From CALUOB01 sp944322305 (lineage in GTDB: Bacteria; Actinomycetota; Coriobacteriia; Coriobacteriales; Coriobacteriaceae), in assembly GCA_963931605.1 (NCBI GenBank), contig OZ007031.1, positions 1,860,001 through 1,924,000 of the forward strand: a stretch of DNA of 64,000 bases, given 5' to 3'. Shown piece after piece: positions 8,867 through 17,235 of the stretch; position 1 is the stretch's first letter, and each line of letters begins with the position of its first letter. The translations under genes were made by a program, and so were the position numbers. Below the pieces are notes generated by a model, which searched no databases, was not told the origin of the DNA, and saw only the letters and a program-made list of their open reading frames with translations.

Positions 8867-11589
8867 AAAACGTGCCCGCTGAGCTGCGGGCGGAGGCGCG
8901 CTGGGTGTGCTGGCGGCGCGAGGAGCGCGGCGGCAAGGCGACGAAGATCCCGGTGTGCGCGGCGAACGGGCGCATGGCCAAGAGCACCGACCCGGCGACG
9001 TGGGCGACCTTCGATGAGGCCGTGGCGGCCGTCGGGCGGTGGCGCTGCGACGGCGTTGGGTTCGTGTTCGGGCCCGACCGGGCCTACACGGGGCTCGACC
9101 TCGACCACGTGATCGTCGACGGGACGCTGGACGCTGAGTACCGCTGGGTCGTCGAGCAGGCCGGGACGTACACCGAGGTGTCCCCTTCCGGCGACGGCCT
9201 GCACCTCATCTTCCGCGGGAGCAAACCCGACTGGGCGCAGAGGTCGCGCAAGGGCCAGCCTGGAGGTCGGGTGGTCGAGATGTACGACCGCGACCGGTAC
9301 TTCACTGTTACCGGGGCGGTCTTCGAGGGGCACGGCGCTGTTGCAACGAATCCCGAGGTAGTCGCGAAGGCGTATCGCACGTGGATTGAACCGCAGGCGC
9401 AGGCGGCTCAGCCACGCTTGGACGACGTTGCGCGCGAGATATCCGCCGGCTGCATGGGCGACGACGAGCTGATTGAACGGATGCTCGCGAGCAGGAGCGG
9501 GGACGACATCCGCGCGCTTATGGCCGGCGACTGCTCCGCGCAGGGCGGCGACCACTCCGCCGCCGACATGGCACTGTGCAGCCACCTCGCCTTCTGGTGC
9601 TCGGGGGACGCGGGGCGCGTTGACCGGCTCTTCCGGAGGAGCGGCCTCATGCGGGACAAGTGGGACAGCCGCAGGGGCGGCACCACGTACGGCGCGCAGA
9701 CGATCGAGCGGGCCATCGCGGGGTGCGCGGAGTTCTACCGGCCGAGGGGGCGGCGGGCCGACCGTCCTTCTCACCAGCGCACAGACAAGAACACTTGTTC
9801 GATTGCGACGCGACGCGGGCGTCGAGGGGTATCGGATGATCCCGTCGACGAGCCGGGGACCACGGAGGGGGCGCCCTCAGTCGAGGGCTGGCACGTGGAC
9901 GGGCGCGGGAGGCTCTGGGTCGCGGACGCCGAGGGCGAGCTGCGCTACACCGTGACGGCGACGGCGCCGTGGATCGCGTGCGACCTGGTGGACGTGGACA
10001 CGGGCGACGTGCGCGCGCTCGTGCGCGTGGCGGTGGCGGGAGGCGTGCGCGAGCGGGCGCTCGACCGCGACGTGCTGCTGAACCAGTCGCGCATCATCTC
10101 CGCGCTGGGCCCGCTGGGTGCCAACATCTCGAGCACGAACGCCAAGGACGTCGTACGGTATCTCACCGACTGCGAGCGCAGGCTCGGCGGCGAGCGGCCC
10201 CGCGCGCGGAGCGTGACGCATCTGGGGTGGGCGGAGGGGCCGCTCTCCTCGTTCATGCCCTACAACGCGGGCGGAGAGGTGCGCTTCGACCCCTCTCCCG
10301 ACGAGGCGGTGAAGGCGCGACCCTTCATGGAGGCGTCTGGCACGCTGGAGGAGTGGGTGGCGGGCGTGGCCCCTGCGCGGGAGGCGTCGCTGGCGTTCCG
10401 TTGCGTGCTGGCGGCGAGCTTCGCCTCGCCCCTGGTGGCCCTTCTCGGCGTGCAGACGTTCATCGTGTACCTGTGGGGAAGATCGAGAAGCGGCAAGACG
10501 CCGACCCTGAAAGCGGCGGGCTCGGTCTGGGGCGACCCGACCGAGGGCTCGGACTCCTACTTCCGCACGTTCGCGGACACGCCGAAGTCGATCGTGCGGG
10601 CGGCGGCGCTGCTGCACGACATCCCGGTAATCGTCGACGAGCTGCAGAGCAAGGGCGCGCCCGGAGGGCAGGCCGCCAAGCGCCAGATCGTGGAGGACCT
10701 GCTCTACTCGCTCTCGCTCGGGCACGAGCGCGGGGCCCTCAACTCCGACCGCTCGATGATGCGGGCGGGGTCGTGGCGCTCGCTCACGATAGCTACGGGC
10801 GAGATCCCCATCGTTGGAGAGTCTACCCAGCAGGGAGCCGCCAACAGGACGCTGGAGCTCAACGCGGAGCCCTTCGCCGACGTGCGGGCGGCGCAGGAGA
10901 TGCACCGGCTGGTGGCACGCGAGCACGGCACGGCGGGGCGCGCCTTCGTGGAGGCGCTCAGGCGCAACCCGGCGGAGCTCTACGCGCGGCAGTTCACCGC
11001 CCTGCGCGAGCAGGTGGCGTCGATTGCGTGCGGGCACCCGCAGGCGGACAACGTGGCGCTGCTCGCCTTCGCGGACGCGCTCGCCGAGTTCTACGTGTTC
11101 GCGCCGGGCACCGAGTGGCAGGCGTGCTTGGAGGGCGCGCTCGCGATGGCCGTGTGGGCGCTCGGCAACGCGACGGGCGCAGAGGGCGGCGACACCGACC
11201 TCAAGGCCATCCAGTACCTGGCCGAGTGGCTCGTCGGCAACAAGATCCACTTCGACGACTACTGCGAGAACGACCGGCTGGAGCGCTGGGGCGCGATCGA
11301 GGACAAGAGCTGTACTACCGGCTTCCTTTGGTACGTGTTCTCGAGCGTGCTGGAGCAGGCGCTCGCGCGCGGCAACTTCGACCGGGCGAAGACGCTCCGG
11401 CGCATGTCCGAGGAGGGGCTGCTGGTCTGCGACGCGGGGCACCGCTACACGAAGCAGAAGCGGTTCCGGGGCGCCGGGCGCGTCTACTGCGTCTGCATCG
11501 ACAACGAGGCACTGGAGGCGTTCCTGGAGCGGGCGGCCTCGGGCGGCACGGCGGCCGTCATCGCGTCTCAAGGGGGCGCGCCATGTTGA
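8854..11589 (+). CDS. Phage replication primase/helicase with DUF927-type ATPase domain
   Basis: 911 aa. ATG 8854 (MASLENVPAELRAEARWVCW) starts the conserved N-terminus of primase-polymerase-like phage proteins, though its ribosome site is weak. An N-terminal PrimPol-like domain (about 1-200, GLDLDHVIVDG and EVSPSGDGLHLIFRG) is followed by a linker and a DUF927-type helicase region from about 360. This carries Walker A GRSRSGKT at residues 542-549 and the acidic IVDELQSKG after it. It likely initiates element DNA replication. A cluster of TTGAGACG motifs overlaps its 3' end. Confidence 0.85.
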   Translation: MASLENVPAELRAEARWVCWRREERGGKATKIPVCAANGRMAKSTDPATWATFDEAVAAVGRWRCDGVGFVFGPDRAYTGLDLDHVIVDGTLDAEYRWVVEQAGTYTEVSPSGDGLHLIFRGSKPDWAQRSRKGQPGGRVVEMYDRDRYFTVTGAVFEGHGAVATNPEVVAKAYRTWIEPQAQAAQPRLDDVAREISAGCMGDDELIERMLASRSGDDIRALMAGDCSAQGGDHSAADMALCSHLAFWCSGDAGRVDRLFRRSGLMRDKWDSRRGGTTYGAQTIERAIAGCAEFYRPRGRRADRPSHQRTDKNTCSIATRRGRRGVSDDPVDEPGTTEGAPSVEGWHVDGRGRLWVADAEGELRYTVTATAPWIACDLVDVDTGDVRALVRVAVAGGVRERALDRDVLLNQSRIISALGPLGANISSTNAKDVVRYLTDCERRLGGERPRARSVTHLGWAEGPLSSFMPYNAGGEVRFDPSPDEAVKARPFMEASGTLEEWVAGVAPAREASLAFRCVLAASFASPLVALLGVQTFIVYLWGRSRSGKTPTLKAAGSVWGDPTEGSDSYFRTFADTPKSIVRAAALLHDIPVIVDELQSKGAPGGQAAKRQIVEDLLYSLSLGHERGALNSDRSMMRAGSWRSLTIATGEIPIVGESTQQGAANRTLELNAEPFADVRAAQEMHRLVAREHGTAGRAFVEALRRNPAELYARQFTALREQVASIACGHPQADNVALLAFADALAEFYVFAPGTEWQACLEGALAMAVWALGNATGAEGGDTDLKAIQYLAEWLVGNKIHFDDYCENDRLERWGAIEDKSCTTGFLWYVFSSVLEQALARGNFDRAKTLRRMSEEGLLVCDAGHRYTKQKRFRGAGRVYCVCIDNEALEAFLERAASGGTAAVIASQGGAPC

Positions 11590-11793
11590 GACGGGGATTG
11601 AGACGGCCGTACCGGCTGGTCAGGGTCGGCGTTCATTCCTCCTGTCTCAACGTCTCAACGGGGATGAGGGTGAGGGGTACGTCGCGCGCGGGCGCGCACG
11701 TGCGCGCAGGCGCGAGGGCCTCAGGCCCGAATCCGCTTGAGACGTTGAGACGGCTGGCGTTCTCGCTGGCAGGCGGGCTGCTTGCCGTCTCAA
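11564..11793. repeat. Cluster of eight TTGAGACG motifs: candidate iterons/origin
   Basis: TTGAGACG or its complement is at 11564-11571, 11586-11593, 11598-11605, 11651-11658, 11737-11744, 11745-11752 and 11786-11793, with a 7-base version at 11644-11650. Two tandem pairs (11644-11658 and 11737-11751) form a perfect 15-bp inverted repeat. Eight copies of an 8-mer in 230 nt is far above chance. Position directly after the primase suggests a replication origin or replication-protein binding site. The gap 11590-11857 contains no convincing gene. Confidence 0.7.
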
Positions 11794-11857
11794 GGGGCGG
11801 GTTCCGGCGCGATGGCGGCGGTGCCGCGCGCATGAGGCGCGGAGGGAGGCGGCGCGC

Positions 11858-12271
11858 ATGAGCTGGTGGACCGAGGAACAGGACGACGTCCTGCGGGAGG
11901 TGAGCTTTCGCGGGGCCGCCTACGCCGCCGCCGAAATCGAGCGGCGCTGCGGCGTGCGGCACTCCGTGCGGGCGGTGGAGATGCGAGCCTCGCGGATCCA
12001 CTGTTCGCTCGCCGTGCAGACGGTGTGCCCGCAGTGCGGGGCCGTGGGCGTGAAGATCAACCGGCAGACGGGCATGTGCCGGCGCTGCACCGAGGAGTAC
12101 CACCTGGCGCAGGAGCGGGCGTTCAACGAGCAGCTAGAGCGGGAGCGGGTCGCCGCAGAGGAGGCGGCCGACATAGACGACGTGCGGCGGGAGCGGGACA
12201 GGATGCGGCAGCGGAACTCGCGGCTGTGCCGGAAGTACGGGCTGAAGGGCAAGAGGGAGAGGAGGAAGTAG
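11858..12271 (+). CDS. Phage protein with HTH-like N-terminus and zinc ribbon
   Basis: 137 aa. The N-terminus (WWTEEQDDVLREV to HSVRAVEMRASRI) resembles a SANT/homeodomain-like DNA-binding helix set. A four-cysteine zinc ribbon follows (CPQC at 57-60, CRRC at 74-77), then a long charged helix to a very basic tail. Last gene before a strong terminator, in the replication operon. Likely a DNA-binding early regulator, perhaps of the late operon; I do not recognise a named family. Confidence 0.7.
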   Translation: MSWWTEEQDDVLREVSFRGAAYAAAEIERRCGVRHSVRAVEMRASRIHCSLAVQTVCPQCGAVGVKINRQTGMCRRCTEEYHLAQERAFNEQLERERVAAEEAADIDDVRRERDRMRQRNSRLCRKYGLKGKRERRK

Positions 12272-12274
12272 CGA

Positions 12275-12296
12275 GGGCGCCTTCGGGCGCCCTTTT
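12275..12296 (+). terminator. Intrinsic terminator of the early operon
   Basis: Perfect 7-bp stem GGGCGCC/GGCGCCC with a TTCG tetraloop, followed by TTTT. It separates the replication genes from the packaging genes. Confidence 0.85.
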
Positions 12297-12366
12297 CCGT
12301 ACCTTTGTGACCGGTTCGGACAATCCACCGTGAGGGAATCTATGGCTTTCACGGGGGTGATACGAA

Positions 12367-12795
12367 ATGGCGCGCAAGCCGAAGCTGACGCAGGAGATGG
12401 TGGACGAGGCGATCAAGCTGAAGGCCGACGGGCTCTCGAACGGCGACATCATCTGCGCGTTGGGAATTCATGAATCGACTTTCTACCGGTGGATCGGCGA
12501 GCCGAAGACGAAGCTGCAGCGCGCATTAAGCGAGGGGCTAAAAAAGGAGGAGAGCGCGTTCAAGCGGACGCTGCTCACCACGATCCGCTCGGCGGCGCTG
12601 GCGAGAAACCAGTACTGGACGGCCGCCGCGTGGCTGCTCGAGCGCAAGTACCCCGACGAGTTCGGCAAGGCGGAGCGCCAGCGCGACGACGCCAGGGCGG
12701 ACGCCGCGCCCAAGATCGTGCTCGGCGTGCTCGCCCAGCCCGTGCAGGAGAAGCTGCCCGGCTTCGACGAGGCGGAGGGGCACGCCGATGGTTGA
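12367..12795 (+). CDS. terS: Terminase small subunit
   Basis: 142 aa, N-terminal helix-turn-helix (KLTQEMVDEAIKLKADGLSN, then IHESTFYRWI) typical of small terminases that bind the packaging site. A helical region with AARNQ/AAAWLLERKYPDEF, common in phage TerS proteins, follows. GGGGGTGATACGAA supplies the ribosome site. It overlaps the large subunit by 8 nt, as is usual for this pair. Confidence 0.85.
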   Translation: MARKPKLTQEMVDEAIKLKADGLSNGDIICALGIHESTFYRWIGEPKTKLQRALSEGLKKEESAFKRTLLTTIRSAALARNQYWTAAAWLLERKYPDEFGKAERQRDDARADAAPKIVLGVLAQPVQEKLPGFDEAEGHADG

Positions 12796-14065
12796 CGCCT
12801 CCTCGCTCGTGATCCCCCGCTTCCACGACGTGCTGGGGGACGTCGCCGCCCACGGGCACACGCACTACTGGCTCTACGGCGGGCGCGGCTCGACCAAGTC
12901 GAGCTTCATCAGCCTGGCGATTGTGCTCGTTCTGCTCATGCGGACGGATACCAACGCGGTGGTTATCAGGCGGTTCTCCAACACGCTGCGCGACTCCGTG
13001 TTCTCGCAGATGACGTGGGCGATCGCGGAGCTGGGACTCGAGGGGTGGTTCCGCGCGCGGATCTCGCCGATGGAGCTGACGTACCTGCCGACCGGGCAAC
13101 GCATCGTGTTCCGAGGGGCGGACGACCCGCTCAAGCTCAAGGGCGTGAAGTTCGCGCGGGGCTACGCGGCCGTGGTGTGGTTCGAGGAGCTCGACCAGTT
13201 CGACGGCATCGACGCGGTGCGGAGCATCCTGAACTCGCTTCGGCGCGGTGGCGATGACTTCTGGATCTTCTACTCGTACAACCCGCCGCGGACGCTGTGG
13301 TCGTGGGTGAACCGCGAGGAGCTGGAGCGCGAGCGGAGAAGCGACACGCTCGTGCGGCAGTCGAGCTACCTCGACGTCGTCGACAGCCATCCCGAGTGGC
13401 TCGGCGCCCCCTTCGTCGAGGAGGCGGAGTACCTGCGCTCGGTGGACGAGCGGGCGTGGAGAAGCGAGTACCTGGGCGAGGTGACCGGGACGGGCGGATC
13501 CGTCTTCAACAACATCGTGAGCGTGCGGCTGAGCGATGCGCGCGTGCGCGGGTTCTCGCGTACGCGCTGCGGCGTGGACTGGGGCTGGTTCCCGGACCCG
13601 TGGCGCTTCGTGCGCATGGGCTGGGAGCCCGGGGAGCGGCGGCTCACGATCTTCGGCGAGCTCTCGGCGAACCGCAAGACGCCTGCCGAGACGGCGGCAC
13701 TGGTGACCGATGCGCTCACCTACGCGGACGCTCCGGGCGAGGATGCCTACCTCCACGACGAGCTGATCTGGTGCGACGACACGCCGGACGGCAAGCAGTC
13801 GATGGCGGTGTGGCGACGCGATGCGGGACTGCGCGTGCGGCCTGCGAGGAAGTCCAACATGCGCAGGCTCTCCTACGAGTGGCTGGCGGGGCTCCGCGAG
13901 ATCTGCATCGACCCGGAGCGGGCGCCGCTCGCCTACGAGGAGTTCCGCCTCAAGGAGTACGACCGAGACCGCGACGGGACGTGGCTGGATGACATTCCCG
14001 ACGGCAACGACCACAGCATCGACGCGGTGAGATACGCGATGATGGACGACGTGCTGAGGGGGTAG
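12788..14065 (+). CDS. terL: Terminase large subunit, PBSX-like
   Basis: 425 aa DNA-packaging motor. The ATPase domain has Walker A GGRGSTKSS (31-39) and Walker B VVWFEE (129-134). A C-terminal RNase H-like nuclease has the acidic motifs GVDWGWFPDP and the late NDHSIDAVRYA. Length and order match PBSX/SPP1-type terminases. It translocates DNA into the procapsid and cleaves it. A 686-nt non-coding gap separates it from portal, which is unusual. Confidence 0.93.
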   Translation: MVDASSLVIPRFHDVLGDVAAHGHTHYWLYGGRGSTKSSFISLAIVLVLLMRTDTNAVVIRRFSNTLRDSVFSQMTWAIAELGLEGWFRARISPMELTYLPTGQRIVFRGADDPLKLKGVKFARGYAAVVWFEELDQFDGIDAVRSILNSLRRGGDDFWIFYSYNPPRTLWSWVNREELERERRSDTLVRQSSYLDVVDSHPEWLGAPFVEEAEYLRSVDERAWRSEYLGEVTGTGGSVFNNIVSVRLSDARVRGFSRTRCGVDWGWFPDPWRFVRMGWEPGERRLTIFGELSANRKTPAETAALVTDALTYADAPGEDAYLHDELIWCDDTPDGKQSMAVWRRDAGLRVRPARKSNMRRLSYEWLAGLREICIDPERAPLAYEEFRLKEYDRDRDGTWLDDIPDGNDHSIDAVRYAMMDDVLRG

Positions 14066-14751
14066 CGGTGCGGGCGTTCTTCTCGGCATGAAACGCTTTG
14101 ATACATGGGGCAACGCTTCGCGCGAAGCGCCGGGAGGTTATCAACATCTTCTCAGACGAATGTACGAAAGCGCTGTTTGACCTGCATGGATGGATGTTCT
14201 TCTCGTTCATCTCGTCCCCCTGCGGAGCAAGACCCTGATAAGGGGCTTGCGGAGCCCGCGGAAAGACCGCGGAGGGCGCAGCCCGGAGCGGGCTTGGAGC
14301 GGTGCGGAGGGTGACAGCGGAACGCTGGCACCCGGAGCTGCGGAGGCAGACCCGCCTGCGGGGCTGCCGGAGCGTGGAGCAAGACGGACCGGGCGCCGCC
14401 GTGCGATTCGATGTGGGCGAGATCCTGCGCGGCGGCCGGGCTGGCTTGCGGAACAAGAGCGCCGACTACAGGCGGCGCGATGCGGAGCGCAGACCTTCGG
14501 GCTGCGCGGAGGGGCGAGCGACCTTGGCGCGAGCCGCCTGCTCATTCAGCAGCAATCCGCCGCCGCATGAGCAGGAACATCTTTGGCATCTTCTGATGCG
14601 GTAATAGGGATGGCGGTATAGCGGTGCTATCGCGCGCGTGCATATGCAAAAGTGGCGGGAGCAGCGTAGGCATGAGTGCTATAGGCGGCGGGAGTTTGAG
14701 ACGGGCGCTTAACCTGAGCGGCGATTGATGGAACCGTTCGGGAGGTGCGCT
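14066..14751 (+). other. Large non-coding gap between terminase and portal
   Basis: No frame here has a plausible start, ribosome site and protein-like composition. The sequence is rich in GCGGAG-type words and short palindromes, for example the perfect 16-mer CGCTTCGCGCGAAGCG at 14114-14129. One more TTGAGACG motif is at 14696-14703. Candidates are a structured phage RNA or a decayed insert. Confidence 0.5.
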
Positions 14752-16317
14752 GTGCAGGGTTTGGATGACGAGTATTGGGTGCCGGAGCATGTGAGGGAGT
14801 GGCTGGGGTCGCTCGGGTTCTCGCTGCCGCTGGAGGACATGGAGCCGCACATACGGGCGTGGGACCGGTGGATGCGGGCGCTCGGGGACTTCTACGACTA
14901 CCGGGACACGGACGGCGTGGGGCGGGTGTACGAGGTTCATAGGCGCTCGATCCACCCGGCGATGCGGGTGTGCCGGGAGTGGGGGTCGCTGCTGCTGAAC
15001 GACCGGACGCAGGTGGCGTGCGAGGAGCAGGCGTGCACGGACTGGCTCGCGGCTTGGATGGCGCGCACCGGGTTTCTCGCCTCGGCGCAGGAGTGCGTGG
15101 TGCGGGCGTTCGGCCTGGGGACGGGCGCGTGGGCGCTGTGGGTGGACGCGGGCGCGGGCGAGGTACGCGTGCGGAGATACGACGCGCGCATGGTCGTCCC
15201 CCTCACGTGGGACGAGGAGGGCGTCACGGAGTGCGCGTTCGTGACGCGGGCGTTCTGGAGGGGACGCGCCATCGACCAGGTGCAGCTGCATTTGAAGGGC
15301 GCTGCCGGCGCGTTCTTCTCGCCAAGCGAATCATCTGGAGGGGCTGCGGCGACGGGTCCTTCTCGCCTAACTGACGATGAAAGCGAGGGCACGTACCGGA
15401 TCGTCACGGCCTGCTTCGACCGGGACGGGAACCGCGTCGAGCCCGAGGGCGTGTGCCCGGTGTACGACACGGGGTCTGCGTGGCCGACCTTCTCGATCGT
15501 GAAGCCGGCCATCGACAACACGCGGGTGGACATGTCGCCCTACGGGCAGTCGGTGTTCGCCGATGCCGTCGACGCGATCCAGGCTGTGGACCTCTGCTAC
15601 GACGCCATGATGAGCGAGATTGACAACGGGAAGATGCGCGTGTTCCTCTCGGACGTGATGTTCGATACGGAGCGCGACGGCAGGGGCGGGCGCGTGTCCA
15701 TCCCCTTCGGCAAGGGTGACTGCACCGTGTTCAGGAAGGTCATGAGCACGGAGGACACGATCCACGAGTTCGCGCCGACGCTGCGCACCGAGGCGCAGGC
15801 GCGGGCGTTCAGGGTCGCCTTGCAGACGCTCGGCGACCTCTGCGGGTTCGGCATCAACTACTTCGACCTCGAGAACGTCGGCTACGTGAAGACGGCAACG
15901 GAGGTGTCGGCGGACAACTCGGCGCTGATGAGGAACATACGCCGCCACGAGCGCGCGCTCGAGGGCGCGATCGCGGGGATCTGCCGCGCGCTGCTCGCTG
16001 CCGAGCGTCGCCTGGGCGTGGAGCTGCCCGACGAGGGTCTCGTGCGCGTCACGTTCGACGACAGCATCATCACGGACACGACGGCCGAGAAGCGGCAGGA
16101 CATGGACGAGGTGGCTGCCGGCCTGCTGGAGCCGTGGGAGTACCGGGCCAAGTGGTACGGCGAAGACGAGGTCGCCGCGAAGCGCAGAGGGGTGTCTGGC
16201 GGGTACGCTGCGGGCCGTGACGGTTCGGATGGCGGCAACGCAGCCCAGGACGGGGTGCCGGGGCGCGTGCGACGCCGCGAGGAGCGGGCGACGGCCGCGC
16301 CGACGCAGATGAAATGA
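14752..16317 (+). CDS. Portal protein
   Basis: 521 aa from GTG 14752, chosen because GGGAGGT lies 6-12 nt upstream; an ATG at 14728 is in frame but lacks a good site. The sequence shows the SPP1/phi-type portal pattern: an N-terminal region with SIHPAMRVCREW, the segment SPYGQSVFADAVDAIQAVDLCYD, and late ATEVSADNSALMRNIRRHE. It forms the dodecameric DNA gate. In related phages a minor head (MuF-like) and then scaffold gene follow directly; here the cargo cassette begins instead. Confidence 0.88.
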   Translation: MQGLDDEYWVPEHVREWLGSLGFSLPLEDMEPHIRAWDRWMRALGDFYDYRDTDGVGRVYEVHRRSIHPAMRVCREWGSLLLNDRTQVACEEQACTDWLAAWMARTGFLASAQECVVRAFGLGTGAWALWVDAGAGEVRVRRYDARMVVPLTWDEEGVTECAFVTRAFWRGRAIDQVQLHLKGAAGAFFSPSESSGGAAATGPSRLTDDESEGTYRIVTACFDRDGNRVEPEGVCPVYDTGSAWPTFSIVKPAIDNTRVDMSPYGQSVFADAVDAIQAVDLCYDAMMSEIDNGKMRVFLSDVMFDTERDGRGGRVSIPFGKGDCTVFRKVMSTEDTIHEFAPTLRTEAQARAFRVALQTLGDLCGFGINYFDLENVGYVKTATEVSADNSALMRNIRRHERALEGAIAGICRALLAAERRLGVELPDEGLVRVTFDDSIITDTTAEKRQDMDEVAAGLLEPWEYRAKWYGEDEVAAKRRGVSGGYAAGRDGSDGGNAAQDGVPGRVRRREERATAAPTQMK

Positions 16318-16412
16318 TGTCCGAGGCGAGGGACGCGGCCGCTCCGGCGGGCGCGGAGGCGCAGACGAAGCGCCCGTGGGAGCGGACGGGTGCCCGAGCA
16401 TCGGCCGGATGA
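16314..16412 (+). CDS. 32-codon frame overlapping portal stop; possible remnant
   Basis: ATG 16314 overlaps the portal stop codon (ATGA) and reads MMSEARDAAAPAGAEA onward to a TGA at 16412. The overlap is typical of true phage gene junctions, so this may be the 5' stub of the next morphogenesis gene, for example a minor head protein, truncated when the cargo cassette entered. It could equally be a chance frame. Confidence 0.35.
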   Translation: MMSEARDAAAPAGAEAQTKRPWERTGARASAG

Positions 16413-16505
16413 TTGCGGCGCCGGTGCGGACAGCGGCTGCGACCCGGCGCACGCGCCCCGGCTCCCCGGCTTGGGCGGCGGGTATCAGACCTCCGGTTAG
16501 GCAAG

Positions 16506-16533
16506 CCCCGAGGCCCCGTCAGGGGCTTCGGGG
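16506..16533 (+). terminator. Hairpin terminator closing the packaging/portal operon
   Basis: 12-bp stem (16506-16517 with 16522-16533, one G-T pair) with loop GTCA. No strong T-run, which is common for high-GC terminators. It would block late transcription before the cargo cassette. Confidence 0.7.
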
Positions 16534-16726
16534 CGCTCTTGCGGCGCATGGGGTCGCTCGGGACTGAGTCCGGCTCGCTCTCGGGCGCGTGGGCACCTCG
16601 GCCTACGGGCGGCTCGCTTCTGGGGTCCGTGACTGCCGTGCGACAGCCGTTCGCTGCGCTCGGGGCATGGGGCGGATATGCGTCAGCACGAGGCGTCTGC
16701 AGGCCCCTCAGTGAGAGACGCGAGCG

Positions 16727-17148
16727 GATCCCACACCCCACCACCGCCCGCGGATGAGCACGGCAACGCAGCAGCCCATCTGCCGTAGCGGAGTGCGCGC
16801 CGCTGCGAGGAACCGACCCGGCCTGCGCGCGTCTGCCTTTCATCAGGCCATGCCCAGAGCGGAGGCCGTGTATGCGCAGCGGTGCGAGGGACAGACGGCG
16901 CGGCCCGCGTGTGCGACCGCAGCGAAGGGCAGACGGCGCAGCCGGCTGACCTGAGCCGGGAGCGACACGCGGGCCGCGGCGGCTGGCCCGAGCCGCGGAG
17001 CATGCACGGCCGGAGCGGCGGGCATGGCCGTGGATGGTGCTCCCCCGCGCAGGGCGGGGCGGGTCCGAGCCGAGCGCGCAACGGAGCGGAGGCGGGTGGG
17101 CTGCGGGCGGCCCTCGACGGGCAGCGGGCGGTGGTGGGGTGTGGGATC
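16727..17148. repeat. Perfect 25-bp inverted repeats flanking about 372 nt of non-coding DNA
   Basis: Positions 16727-16751 are the exact reverse complement of 17124-17148 (the left arm starts GATCCCACACCCCACC). The interior is GC-rich, has no plausible gene and is full of CGGAGC-like words. Together with 16413-16726 this makes about 740 nt without coding capacity between the portal and the defence gene. It could be a small non-autonomous element, the stem of a large RNA, or recombination arms. Confidence 0.75.
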
Positions 17149-17155
17149 TCTCGTC

Positions 17156-17211
17156 AAAAAAACTAGGCGGAACCGCTTGCGCGACCCCGCCTTACAAAAC
17201 CCGGAGGTTTT
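17156..17211 (-). ncRNA. Hairpin plus GNRA-loop terminator downstream of abiF: possible small RNA 3' end
   Basis: On the minus strand, just after the AbiF-like stop, there is a 6-bp hairpin AAAACC/GGTTTT (17196-17211). Next comes an 11-bp stem with a GCAA tetraloop (17166-17191, three wobble pairs), then TAG and seven T. The second is an excellent intrinsic terminator. AbiF-type proteins are known to occur with nearby structured RNAs, so this could be the end of such an RNA or simply of the mRNA. Confidence 0.6.
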
Positions 17212-17235
17212 TCTGTCTGACTCCATTATGGGGAA

